A stretch of 40,165 bases of DNA from Elusimicrobiota bacterium (GTDB lineage: Bacteria; Elusimicrobiota; Elusimicrobia; UBA1565; UBA9628), in NCBI GenBank assembly GCA_028714015.1, contig JAQTNG010000005.1, forward strand, positions 1 through 40,165, read 5' to 3'. The number at the start of each line of letters is the position of its first letter. Position 1 is the first letter of the stretch. The position numbers were made by a program, and so were the translations under genes. This document shows, one piece after another, positions 21,366-30,796 of the stretch. The notes beneath the pieces are model-generated. The model saw nothing but the letters and a program-made list of their open reading frames with translations, did no database searches and was not told where the DNA came from.

Positions 21366-22153
21366 TGACGACCAAGAAAATCCTCCGTCACTCTCCCATC
21401 GGCGAGCGCATCCGCGCCCTGCGCCAGGAACGCCGTTGGACTCAGAAAGAGCTTTCGGAACTGCTCGGCATCTCGCAAAACTACCTCTCCGAGCTGGAGC
21501 GCGGCCAGGGCTCGTTCACGGCGGAGCACCTGCTGACGATCCTCCAAACCTTCAACGTGCCGGTCGACTACTTTTTCCCCGCCGGAGCGGGAAGCCAGGA
21601 CCGGATTCAAAGCGCCCTGGCGAGGTTCGGCGCCACGCATCTGTTCGAATCGGCGGAGACCGCGCCCACCGCGCTTCTGAAGGACGTCGCCGATGTCGTG
21701 CGCGAGGCGCTGATCTCGGCGCAATCGTCGCGGCTGATCACGGCGCTGGCGCCCGTGCTCGTGGACAACATCAACCGCATCAATCTCCGGACCCTGCAGG
21801 CGCGCCTCCATGAGGCCGGCCTGGAGCAGCGCTTGGGATGGGTTCTGGAAAACACGCTGGAAGCCCTTCGCGGCGAGTTGTCGCGCCCCCTGCCGCGGGA
21901 ATGGGCGCTGAAATACGGCCGGGCGGAAGCGATCCTGAAATCGTTTCTTTCTCTCGACCGGCCCGGCCGGAGGATCGAGGGGTCGCCGGAGGATCTCAGC
22001 GACGTGCTGGACCGCGACATCGCCAGCGACAAGTCGCTGGCCGAGGCCCGCCGGGAAAGCTCCGCGATTTCGAAGCGCTGGGGAATCACGACGCGGATCA
22101 AGACGGACGACTTCGCGCAGGCATTGAGAGCGGCTCGTGAAACTCATCCATAA
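21365..22153 (+). CDS. XRE-family HTH protein with ~190-aa C-terminal domain
   Basis: IGERIRALRQERRWTQKELSELLGISQNYLSELERGQGSFTAEHLLTILQTFNVPVDYFF. Confidence 0.92.
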   Translation: MTTKKILRHSPIGERIRALRQERRWTQKELSELLGISQNYLSELERGQGSFTAEHLLTILQTFNVPVDYFFPAGAGSQDRIQSALARFGATHLFESAETAPTALLKDVADVVREALISAQSSRLITALAPVLVDNINRINLRTLQARLHEAGLEQRLGWVLENTLEALRGELSRPLPREWALKYGRAEAILKSFLSLDRPGRRIEGSPEDLSDVLDRDIASDKSLAEARRESSAISKRWGITTRIKTDDFAQALRAARETHP

Positions 22154-22727
22154 ATTTCTCGCCGAAATCGACGCGCGGTGGAAGCCCGCGGGCGGCGGAC
22201 CGATCAGGTTGAAAATCATCGGATCGGCCGCTCTCATGCTCCAGGCCGATTACGAGCGCGGAACGAAGGACGGAGACGTTTTGGAGGCCGACGAGATCAC
22301 GCCCGCCGTGCGCGAGCAATTGCTCGCCCTCGCCGGTCCCAAGGCGGCTCTTTTTCAGAAATACCGCATGTACGTCGAGATCGTGACCCGGGCGATCATG
22401 TTCCTGCCGCAGAAACCCGTCTTCCGCCCGGTTCCGGGCCTGGCGTTGAGCAATTTCTCGGTCGAGGTCCTGGACCTGACCGATGTCGTCGTCAGCAAGC
22501 TGAAACGCCTCAACCAGAACGATATCTCCGACATCGAGGCCATGGCCCAAATGCGGCTCCTGCACCACGCGAGGCTGGTCGAGAGATTCGAAGCCGCCGT
22601 CGATTTTCACTCGACCTCCGCTTATGCGGAGGATTTCCCGAAGTGCATCGCGAACTTGAACCGCATCGAACGCGACTATCTCAGGGTTCCGGAATCGGCG
22701 ATCGAACTCCCCGATTGGATGCAGTGA
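22137..22727 (+). CDS. Nucleotidyltransferase-fold protein (AbiEii / DUF6036-like)
   Basis: KIIGSAALMLQADYERGTKDGDVLE (GS...DxD pattern); 17-nt overlap with the HTH gene. Confidence 0.75.
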   Translation: MKLIHKFLAEIDARWKPAGGGPIRLKIIGSAALMLQADYERGTKDGDVLEADEITPAVREQLLALAGPKAALFQKYRMYVEIVTRAIMFLPQKPVFRPVPGLALSNFSVEVLDLTDVVVSKLKRLNQNDISDIEAMAQMRLLHHARLVERFEAAVDFHSTSAYAEDFPKCIANLNRIERDYLRVPESAIELPDWMQ

Positions 22728-22734
22728 CGATCGG

Positions 22735-25700
22735 CTAGGGTTTAGCGGCCTCTTTGGCCGCGCCCGCGGGCACACGCTCCACGAAGGCGTCGAGCGCGTC
22801 GCCGATCTCCAGGGCCGCGGCGCGGTACGCGGCGTCGCTGCCGCCCCAAGGATCGTCGATGTCGCCGCCGACCTTCGTGTACTCGGCCAGCGAGAACACC
22901 TTGCCCTTGGCCTCGGGGTGGAGCTTGAGCACCGTCTGCGCCTGCCCGCCGGTCATCGTGAGGATCAAGGCGCTTCCCGCGACGTCGGCGGCGGTGAGCG
23001 GCAGCGCCTGGTGGCCTTCGGCGTCGACGCCCAGGCCCGCGAGCGTCTGCCGGGCCTTCGCGTTCATCGCCTCTCCCGGCCGGGAGACCGAGAGGCCCCG
23101 AGAGATCACATCGATGTCCGGGCGGCCGCGGCGGGAGAGCTTCTCGCGCGCGAGGTGCGCCGCCATCGGCGAGCGGCAGGTGTTGCCGGTGCAGACGAAC
23201 AGGAGCCGCTTGGGCTTGGGCGCCTGCGCGGGCTTGACCTGGGAGCCCTGGGTCACCGCCGGCACCGGCGCCTGCTTCTCGGCGCCGTTGCCCGTCACCG
23301 AGCGGGACTGGAGTATGTAGAGCTTGTCGCCGACGAAGCCGAACTCGATGTCGAGCGCGTAGCCGAAGTGGCGCTCGAGCGCGACGGAGACGTCGGAGAG
23401 GATCTTGAGCTTGGCCGGGGACATCGAGCGGCGCCGGCGCCACTCGGGCGGCATCTTGTGCTCGATCGTGCCGCGCCCGTCCTTGCCGCGCACGATCGCG
23501 AGCTTCTTGTCGGAGATCATGGGAGGAAGCAGCTCGAGGCCGGATTTCTTCGACAGGACGTACTGGTCGGGGGCCACGCGCCCGGAGACGATGCCCTCGC
23601 CGAGGCCGAACGCGGCGTTGACGATCACGCGCCCCGAGCTGCCGGAGACCGGGTCCTGCGTGAACGCCACGCCGGAGACCTCGGAGTCGACCATCGCCTG
23701 GACGACGACGGCCTGGGCCAGGTTCGTCGTGGACAGGCCGCGCGTCTGCCGGTAGAGCAGCGCGCGCGGGTTCCAGAGGGAGGCCCACACGTCCTTGACG
23801 TGCTCGAGCAGCTCCGACGGGTCCACGTAGAGATGAGTGTCGCCGGCGCCCGCGAAGGCGGCCTCGGCGCCGTCCTCGTCGACGGCCGACGAGCGCACGG
23901 CGAGCGGGGTCGAGTTCAGGCGCTGGGCGGCGAGGCCGGCGAGGATCTCGCGCCCGACGCCGTGCAGCGGGGAGAGCTTCGCGTCGAGGATCAGGCGCCG
24001 CGCGCGCTCGGAGCGCTGCTCGGGCGTCAGGCGCGCGTCGGCGCCCAGGGCCTCGAGGCGCTCGGATATGCCGGACTCCTTGAGGAAGCGCCGGTAGGCG
24101 TGGACGGTCAGCGCGATGCCCGGCGTGACCTCGCCGCCGGCCGCGCGCACGACGGCGGCGATCTCGCCGAGCTTGGCCGCCTTGCCGCCCACCCAGGGCA
24201 CGTCCACGTCGAGGATGGCGGCCAGAGGAAGCACCGCGGGCGCGGCCGCCTCCATGGCGGCGCGGCGGGAGCCCTCGAGGCGCGCGGCCTGCTCTTCCCA
24301 TTTGCGGATCATGTCCGGGTTCATGCCTCGGCGGCGGGCCTTGGCGATGGCGGACTTGATGCGCGGCAGGGCCTCGACCGTGGCGGCGGGAAACAGGCGC
24401 GCGTGGGTCTGGAGCTCGGACATCTCCTCGGCGAGGAGCTTCTCGTGGCGCTCGTGCGCCTCGGCCTTAAGCCCCGCGATCGAGATCTCGTAGGAGGCGA
24501 GCTCGGCCTTGCGGCGTCCGAGCTCGACGGCGATCGCGCGCAGGCCGCGCGCGCGCTGCTCGGCCTCGCGCCAGAGGCGCTCAACGGATTCCGTCGACAG
24601 GGACTCGGCGATGAGCTCGCGGCGCTCCGAGAGATCCGCGAGGGCGTCCTGGAGCTCGGCGGAAAAGCGCGCGTCGAGCGCGTCCGAGGCCAGGCGTCCG
24701 ATCGCGTCCTCCGGGCCGGGTATGACGGACAGCGCGCGGGCGAGAGCTTTGACCGCCCGGGGATCGGCCAGGGCGCGCGAGAACAGGCCGGCAAGGGCCT
24801 CGCGCACGAGGACCGACTTCTGCTCGTGCTGCAGGGACGACGCCGCCTGGCGGTTGCGCAGCCACTGGGCCAGCGCGCCGGCGTCGCCCGAGGCGTCGAA
24901 GCGCTCGAGCGCCCCCGCGGCGTCGAGAAGCGCCGCGCTCGAGCCCGCCGGGAAGAGCTCGACGACTCCCGTCGCGGGATCCAGGCGCACCACCTCGCCT
25001 TCGAGCAAGGCGAGGGCGGCCGCGGGCCTCGCGGGGCGCGCGATGAGCCCGCCGGCGCGGACCGGCTCGCCCAGATCGAAGGAGCTCAGCGACGCCGAGC
25101 CGTCCTTCCATTCGACGCCGGGCAGGATCGCGGCGGGTATGCCCATCTCGCGCGTCGTGATCGCGGCGTGGCTGAGAAGGCCGCCCGAGGTCGTGATCAC
25201 CGCCTTCGAGGCGCGGATCGCGTCGAGGTCGTCGGGCGTGGTGTAGGGGGCCACGAAGATGAAGCCGCCCGCGGCGGCCTTCGCCTTGTCGTAGGTCACG
25301 CGCGCGAGCAAGGTCCGCCCGTGGCCGGGGCTGGCGGCCATGCCCTGGAAGCTCCGGCCGAAGGACGCGCGCGCCGGGGCCGGCTCGCGCAGCAGCTTCT
25401 GGAAATAGGCCAGCCCGGGAGGCGACTGCGAGGGCTCGAACTTGGCGACCGGATGGCCCTGCGCCCGGAGCGCCTCGAACAGGGCGCCCGGCGTCAGCGC
25501 GCGCGGCTTTTCGCCCGGCTCGAGCGCCAGGATCTCCGCGCGGGCCAGGCCGATCTGGCCGTTCTTCGGATCGCGCAGCGCATAGACCGTCACCCACGCG
25601 TCCGGGTCGAGACGGCGCTGGGCGCGCTCGACGCTCAGCGCGCCGAGCGCGCCGATCGTCTCGTACCGGAACAGCGACGGATCGAGCGAGGAGACGACCT

Positions 25701-27963
25701 CCGCCATGCGCGCGCCGCCGACCGTCTCCCCGCCGAACGCCGCCGCCAGGGACGCGAGCGGATTGTACGAGGCGTTGCGGGCGAGGCGCCCGTCGGCGAT
25801 GAGGCGCAGCTGACCGCGCGCGATGGCGGCCTCGATCGGCTCGTTGACGAAGCGGTCGATCGTCCGCTGACCCAGCCTCTCTTCGGCGGGGATCTTCGGC
25901 AACCCCAAGGCCTCCAGGTTCTCGTCGAGCGCCGCGCGCAGGAGCGCGCGCTCTCTCCGCTCGGACTGGTACTGCTGCCAGCCCGCCACCATCGCGTTGT
26001 GATCGTCGTGGACGTAGAAGGGCAAGGTTCCCTCTCCGATCACGGTGTCCACCCAGTCGTCGATGCGCTGCCCGACCTCCTCGCTCGTCTTGGCCCCCGA
26101 GACGAGCATGGGCAGGGCGAAGTCCACGCCGACCGTCGCGTGCAAGGCCTGCACGACGAGCGCGAAGGTGTCGGTCATCTCGTCGACGGTCTGCGAGGCG
26201 TGGTCCTTGTCGATCACCGCGGTCAGGAAGCCGTTTTTCTGGTCCACATGGAAGCCGGCCTTATGCAGGAGGCGGCCGACGTAGTAGAGGCGGGTCTGGT
26301 TGTCGTAGAGCGTGCCCCACTCCTGATAGCGCACGCGGATCATGCCGCCCTCGTCGGGCTGAAGGAAGCTCGCGTAGATCTCGGCCGAGTGCGCGCCGAG
26401 CTTGAAGTGGCCCCAGAACTGGTGGTCCTGCATGATCAGCGAGCCCTTCGGCGTGTCCTTCGAGCGCGTCATCGCCGCGAGCAGCGCCTTGAAGCCGGGA
26501 GAGACGACGCGCCCGTCCCTGACGAGAGGGTTCTCCGACAGGTCCACGAGGGACACGGCCTTCTCCGCGGCGCCCGAGCCCAGGCGCACGGTCAGGTTCG
26601 CGGGCGAGGCGGCGTTCGTCCTGCCGACGGCCTCGAGAGCCTTCTGGTGGAGGTAGTTGAGGTACTTGTGCAGCGCGGGCGTGTCGATCGGCATCACGAG
26701 CTCAACGGCCCGAGGCGGCAAGAGGTCGGAGTCGGAGAGGCCGCGCACCGTCGCCTCGAGCAGGGCGCCGAGGCGCTTGACCTCGAGCTTCACGCCGAAG
26801 GCTTCCGCCGTGCGGGCGTCGTCGCCTTCGGCGAGCTTCGCGTAGGCCTCGGCCATCGCCGCCACGTGGCCGTGCACCGCGCGCGCGGTCTTCACCGTCA
26901 TCTTCGACGAGCTCTGCGCGATCAGCTCGAGCGCCGCGAAATTCGACTCGATGAGGCCGTTGAAGACCGAGAAGCGCGCGCGCAAAGCGGCGGTTCCGGC
27001 CGCGTCCTGGCCGCGCTCGAGGCGCACGCTCACGGCCTCGTCGGCCGTCTTCGCCACGGCCAGGCCCGCGGCGACGGGCGGCGCGTACAGCACGCGGTAG
27101 CCGAGCGCCACGAACCGCTCGCCGCGCCCGGAGCGGACGAGGATCTTGTCGCCGAGCTCCGGCTTCTTCCAGGGAAAAGCCTTGAGCGCCGGCTTGGGCT
27201 CCAGCACCGCGAGCGCGGGCGGCTCGCGGTCCGGCTCGGCCTCGGGATTGGCCTTGGTGAACGCCGACGCGACCGAGTCCCAGGCCTCGGACGCCGCGTC
27301 CGCCGCCGCGCCGATCTTGCTCTTGAGCCAGCGCTTCGCGCCCCCGGCCTTCGGCGCGGGAGGCTCCATCGCAAAGCCCGTTTTCGCCCCGTCCTTCCCC
27401 GCCGGCGCCAGGCCCGGCGAGCGCCCGGCGGCGGGATCGGCGGCGAGAGCAAAGACGCCGGTCTCCCCGTCGCCGGCCCGATCCCCGGAGCCGTCGTACA
27501 ATTGCTTGAGCTTTGCGTCCGACGGCGCGGCGCCGGTCTTGACCGCTTCATTCGCCCCGCCGAGCAACCGGGCATCGAGTTCGCCGGCCGACGCGGCGGA
27601 ATGCGAGGGCGCATCGATCGCCGGCGGCGCGGGCAACCGGACCTTCTTGGTTTTGGGCGCGGCCTTCGCCGCCGGGGGATTGAGCTCGGCCGCGGCGGGC
27701 TGAACGGCGGCCGCCGGCTTGGCCAGAGGCGCCGGCGCCGCATTGACGCCGAGCGTCGGCGCGAGCCCGAGGCCGAGGCCCGGGACGACGGACACTCCGC
27801 CGTTGACGCCGGGGGCGAGGCCGCCGACCGTCCCGGCCTGGCCGTGGCCCGTGCCGGCATTGCCCGCTTCTCCGGGCAAAGCGACGTCCACCGAGCGCGC
27901 GGGACCCGCCAGCAGGGCGGATAAGAGGAAGGCGAGGGCTCCCCGGAGGGGCGGCGGGGCCAT
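22735..27963 (-). CDS. Exported 1742-aa multidomain protein: unknown N-terminal region, PEP-utiliser His domain, ATP-grasp (PPDK_N-like), C-terminal low-MW protein tyrosine phosphatase
   Basis: Signal peptide MAPPPLRGALAFLLSALLAGPARS; TSGGLLSHAAITTREMGIPA (phospho-His); PWVGGKAAKLGEI...LAVRSSAVDEDG...QAVVVQAMVDSEVSGVAFTQDPVSG...IEFGFVGDKLYILQSRSVT; LLFVCTGNTCRSPMA and DDPWGG. Confidence 0.88.
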   Translation of the reverse strand: MAPPPLRGALAFLLSALLAGPARSVDVALPGEAGNAGTGHGQAGTVGGLAPGVNGGVSVVPGLGLGLAPTLGVNAAPAPLAKPAAAVQPAAAELNPPAAKAAPKTKKVRLPAPPAIDAPSHSAASAGELDARLLGGANEAVKTGAAPSDAKLKQLYDGSGDRAGDGETGVFALAADPAAGRSPGLAPAGKDGAKTGFAMEPPAPKAGGAKRWLKSKIGAAADAASEAWDSVASAFTKANPEAEPDREPPALAVLEPKPALKAFPWKKPELGDKILVRSGRGERFVALGYRVLYAPPVAAGLAVAKTADEAVSVRLERGQDAAGTAALRARFSVFNGLIESNFAALELIAQSSSKMTVKTARAVHGHVAAMAEAYAKLAEGDDARTAEAFGVKLEVKRLGALLEATVRGLSDSDLLPPRAVELVMPIDTPALHKYLNYLHQKALEAVGRTNAASPANLTVRLGSGAAEKAVSLVDLSENPLVRDGRVVSPGFKALLAAMTRSKDTPKGSLIMQDHQFWGHFKLGAHSAEIYASFLQPDEGGMIRVRYQEWGTLYDNQTRLYYVGRLLHKAGFHVDQKNGFLTAVIDKDHASQTVDEMTDTFALVVQALHATVGVDFALPMLVSGAKTSEEVGQRIDDWVDTVIGEGTLPFYVHDDHNAMVAGWQQYQSERRERALLRAALDENLEALGLPKIPAEERLGQRTIDRFVNEPIEAAIARGQLRLIADGRLARNASYNPLASLAAAFGGETVGGARMAEVVSSLDPSLFRYETIGALGALSVERAQRRLDPDAWVTVYALRDPKNGQIGLARAEILALEPGEKPRALTPGALFEALRAQGHPVAKFEPSQSPPGLAYFQKLLREPAPARASFGRSFQGMAASPGHGRTLLARVTYDKAKAAAGGFIFVAPYTTPDDLDAIRASKAVITTSGGLLSHAAITTREMGIPAAILPGVEWKDGSASLSSFDLGEPVRAGGLIARPARPAAALALLEGEVVRLDPATGVVELFPAGSSAALLDAAGALERFDASGDAGALAQWLRNRQAASSLQHEQKSVLVREALAGLFSRALADPRAVKALARALSVIPGPEDAIGRLASDALDARFSAELQDALADLSERRELIAESLSTESVERLWREAEQRARGLRAIAVELGRRKAELASYEISIAGLKAEAHERHEKLLAEEMSELQTHARLFPAATVEALPRIKSAIAKARRRGMNPDMIRKWEEQAARLEGSRRAAMEAAAPAVLPLAAILDVDVPWVGGKAAKLGEIAAVVRAAGGEVTPGIALTVHAYRRFLKESGISERLEALGADARLTPEQRSERARRLILDAKLSPLHGVGREILAGLAAQRLNSTPLAVRSSAVDEDGAEAAFAGAGDTHLYVDPSELLEHVKDVWASLWNPRALLYRQTRGLSTTNLAQAVVVQAMVDSEVSGVAFTQDPVSGSSGRVIVNAAFGLGEGIVSGRVAPDQYVLSKKSGLELLPPMISDKKLAIVRGKDGRGTIEHKMPPEWRRRRSMSPAKLKILSDVSVALERHFGYALDIEFGFVGDKLYILQSRSVTGNGAEKQAPVPAVTQGSQVKPAQAPKPKRLLFVCTGNTCRSPMAAHLAREKLSRRGRPDIDVISRGLSVSRPGEAMNAKARQTLAGLGVDAEGHQALPLTAADVAGSALILTMTGGQAQTVLKLHPEAKGKVFSLAEYTKVGGDIDDPWGGSDAAYRAAALEIGDALDAFVERVPAGAAKEAAKP

Positions 27964-28029
27964 GGGCTCAGTGTAGCCCCTCCTCCGAATCCCCGCCAGG
28001 GGGCGGCGGCGGCGTTCATCTCGCGTGCG

Positions 28030-28058
28030 TTGACAGGCGGGTCGCGCGCCGTTATACT
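28030..28058 (+). promoter_or_regulatory. coaD promoter TTGACA-17-TATACT
   Basis: Perfect -35 at 28030-28035, 17-bp spacer, TATACT at 28053-28058, 6 nt before the ATG. Confidence 0.85.
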
Positions 28059-28064
28059 GCGGAC

Positions 28065-28559
28065 ATGAGCCGAATCGCGGTATATCCGGGCAGTTTCGAT
28101 CCGCTGACGCGCGGGCATCTCGACATCATCCAGCGCGCCTCCAAGATTTTCGACCACGTGATCGTCGCGGTGTCGAACAACGCCTCCAAAAAGAACGTGT
28201 TCTCCGTTTCGGAGCGCATCGAGATGGTCGAGGAATCCATCCGCAACCTGCCGAACGTGGACTGCGACACCATCTCGGGCCTGCTCGTCGATTACATGCG
28301 CCGCAAGAAGGCCAAGGTCCTCATCCGCGGCCTGCGCGTGGTCTCCGACATGGACTACGAGTTCCAGCTCGCGTCCTTCAACCGCCGCCTCAACAAGGAC
28401 GTCGAGACCGTTTTCCTGATGCCGGACGATCAGTACACCTACCTGGCCTCCTCCATGGTGCGCGAGATCGCGCGCCTGGGCGCCGGCACCGAGCAGTTCG
28501 TCCCGTCCTTCGTGGCGCGGCGTCTCAAGCTGAAATTTGGCAGCCCCAAGGTCAAATAG
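28065..28559 (+). CDS. coaD: Phosphopantetheine adenylyltransferase
   Basis: RIAVYPGSFDPLTRGHLDIIQRASKIFDHVIVAVSNN; SSMVREIARLG. Confidence 0.97.
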   Translation: MSRIAVYPGSFDPLTRGHLDIIQRASKIFDHVIVAVSNNASKKNVFSVSERIEMVEESIRNLPNVDCDTISGLLVDYMRRKKAKVLIRGLRVVSDMDYEFQLASFNRRLNKDVETVFLMPDDQYTYLASSMVREIARLGAGTEQFVPSFVARRLKLKFGSPKVK

Positions 28560-29388
28560 CCTTATAGCGCTGGCCGCGGCGCTGCTGCTTGGCGCCGCGT
28601 GCAAGCGCGCGCCCGTGCCGGTCCCGGACGAAACGCCCGAGTTGTCCGCGCCCGAGCCGTCCTCGTCGCTGATCTCGACGCCTCTCGACAACGCCTCGAC
28701 CGGCTTCACCAACGAGATGCAGGCCGCCAACCTGACCAAGGAAACCTCCGAGCTGGGCATACAGCAGATCAGCAAGAACATCGAGGAAGGCGACTCCGGC
28801 CAGGAAAACCGTCCCGCCCCGCCGCCGCTGACCGCGGTCGAAAAAAAGGAGCGCATGGCGCAGCTCAAGGAGATGCGCATGGAGTTCACGCGCATGCGCC
28901 GCGGCATCGACGGCGCGCGCGACAAGAGCGTGGCCCTTCCGGGATCGACAGCCGCCATCATCCCGGGGCGCGAGTCCGGAGGCATGCTCGGCGCCGTCGA
29001 GGACGGCCCCGGAGTCTGGAGCGGGGCGTACGGCGGGGCCGTCGAGACCGGCGAGCGCGTCGTGTCGGACGCCGCGGTCTGGGCCGAGCTGTGGGGCCGC
29101 CTGTCGCGCGAGACGCCCCCCGCGATCGACTTCGAGAAGACCCGGGTCGCGGCGGTGTTCGTCGGACCGCGCCCGACCTCGGGCTACCGCGCGCGGCTGA
29201 TCGACATCTCCGCGGAGAAGGAACGCTACCTCCTGCGCTGGTACGAGGAAGGCCCCGGCGAGGGCGAAGCCGTCGCGGACGGGGCCACCGCGCCCTTCCT
29301 GCTCGTCTCGGTTCCGAAGGACGACCGGGCCATACGCTGGGACAAAGTCCGCCGGAACAGCGGGGCCGAAGGGCCTAAAATAAAGTAG
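28537..29388 (+). CDS. Putative lipoprotein
   Basis: TTG start overlapping coaD; SLIALAAALLLGAACKRAP lipobox. Confidence 0.6.
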   Translation: MAAPRSNSLIALAAALLLGAACKRAPVPVPDETPELSAPEPSSSLISTPLDNASTGFTNEMQAANLTKETSELGIQQISKNIEEGDSGQENRPAPPPLTAVEKKERMAQLKEMRMEFTRMRRGIDGARDKSVALPGSTAAIIPGRESGGMLGAVEDGPGVWSGAYGGAVETGERVVSDAAVWAELWGRLSRETPPAIDFEKTRVAAVFVGPRPTSGYRARLIDISAEKERYLLRWYEEGPGEGEAVADGATAPFLLVSVPKDDRAIRWDKVRRNSGAEGPKIK

Positions 29389-29405
29389 GCCTTTAGTCCT
29401 TTTTC
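29369..29405 (+). terminator. Intrinsic terminator
   Basis: AAGGGCCTA-AAATAAAG-TAGGCCTTT stem followed by AGTCCTTTTT. Confidence 0.7.
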
Positions 29406-29408
29406 CGC

Positions 29409-29438
29409 TTGACTCGGTTTCCGGGCCGCGTTTATAAT
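29409..29438 (+). promoter_or_regulatory. Promoter of the M14 peptidase gene: TTGACT-18-TATAAT
   Basis: Hexamers read directly upstream of the ATG at 29465. Confidence 0.75.
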
Positions 29439-29464
29439 TGGGACTGTCCCGCCCGGAGCCCCCA

Positions 29465-30796
29465 ATGAAAACCCTCGCCGCCGCCCTCGTGCTGTTCGCC
29501 GGAAGCGCCCTCGCCCTTCCCGATCCGCGCTTCGACGGAAAACCCGACGCGGCGGCTCCCGTCGTCAAGGCGAAAGCCTCCGCCGCCGCCATCAGCGAGG
29601 CGGATTCGAGGGTCTGGGTCGAGCTCGAGGCTCCGGACAAGGCCGCGCGCCAGGCCGCGGTGAACGCCGGCATCAGCGTCGAGGAGGTCAAGCCCGGGAC
29701 GGCCGCCGGCTTCGCCACGCCGAAGGCGCTCGCGCGCGCCAAGGCCGCCGGCCTCAAGGTCCGCACGACGGTTTCGCTGCGCCAGCGCTTCGGCGCCCTC
29801 GACTTCCCCGAGAAGGACGCGGTCTACCATAACTATAAGGAGCTCGAGTCGGACATGCGCTCGCTCGCCGCGCGCGCCCCGGACCTCGTCTCGATCTTCT
29901 CGATCGGCAAGTCCACGCTCGGCAAGGACCTGTGGGCCGCGCGCCTGACCAAGGGCGCCAAGGGCTCCCAGCCGAGCAAGAAACCCGGCATCGTCTTCAT
30001 GGGCACGCACCACGCGCGCGAGCACCTCTCGACCGAGGTCCCCCTCCTGCTCGCCAAGCACCTCGTCGACAACCGCGCCGAGCCCGAGATCGCGCGCCTG
30101 CTCGAGACTCGCGACATCTACTTCATCCCGATGGTCAACCCCGACGGCGCCGAGTACGACATCGAGGGCGGCAAGTACCACATGCACCGCAAGAACATGT
30201 CGAAGAACGCCGACGGCTCGACCGGCGTGGACCTCAACCGGAACTACGCCTGGGGCTGGGGCGGCGGCGGGGCCTCGCCGGACCCGGGCGACGACACCTA
30301 TCGCGGGCCCTCCGCCTTCTCCGAGCCCGAGACCAAGGCGGTGAAAGCCTTCGTCGAAGCGCGCCCGAACCTCAAGACCCTGATCTCCTACCACACCTTC
30401 TCCGAGCTGATCCTCTACCCGTGGGGCGGCTCCGACGCTCAGATCCCGGACGCGAAGGCCCTGGCGGCGTTCAGGGCCATGGCCGGGGAGATGGCCAAGA
30501 TGACGGGCTACACGGCCGAGCAGTCGAGCGACCTCTACGTCGCCACCGGCGACACCTGCGACTGGGCCTATGCCGAGAAGGGCATCTTCGCGTTCACCTT
30601 CGAGCTGACGCCGAAATCGATGTGGGACGGCGGCTTCTACCCGGGCGCCGCGGCCGTGCAGCGCGTCTTCCAGGCCAACATACGCCCCGCCCTGTACCTC
30701 ATCGATCTGTCCGACGATCCGCTGCGGGCTGCGAAGGGCGCGAGCGTCTTCGCCTCGGCTCCGGCGTCGAAGTCCCAAGGAGAAGCGACCAAGTGA
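29465..30796 (+). CDS. Exported M14-family zinc carboxypeptidase
   Basis: Signal peptide; GTHHAREHLSTEVPLLLAKHLVD, GVDLNRNYAWGWGGGGASPDPGDDTYRGPSAFSEPET, FAFTFEL. Confidence 0.92.
   Translation: MKTLAAALVLFAGSALALPDPRFDGKPDAAAPVVKAKASAAAISEADSRVWVELEAPDKAARQAAVNAGISVEEVKPGTAAGFATPKALARAKAAGLKVRTTVSLRQRFGALDFPEKDAVYHNYKELESDMRSLAARAPDLVSIFSIGKSTLGKDLWAARLTKGAKGSQPSKKPGIVFMGTHHAREHLSTEVPLLLAKHLVDNRAEPEIARLLETRDIYFIPMVNPDGAEYDIEGGKYHMHRKNMSKNADGSTGVDLNRNYAWGWGGGGASPDPGDDTYRGPSAFSEPETKAVKAFVEARPNLKTLISYHTFSELILYPWGGSDAQIPDAKALAAFRAMAGEMAKMTGYTAEQSSDLYVATGDTCDWAYAEKGIFAFTFELTPKSMWDGGFYPGAAAVQRVFQANIRPALYLIDLSDDPLRAAKGASVFASAPASKSQGEATK

Noticed and set aside
22918-27924. 1668-aa plus-strand ORF antisense to the fusion gene
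   Set aside because: Arg/Glu/Gly/His-rich mirror ORF typical of the antisense of high-GC coding DNA; the minus frame has clear domains and a signal peptide
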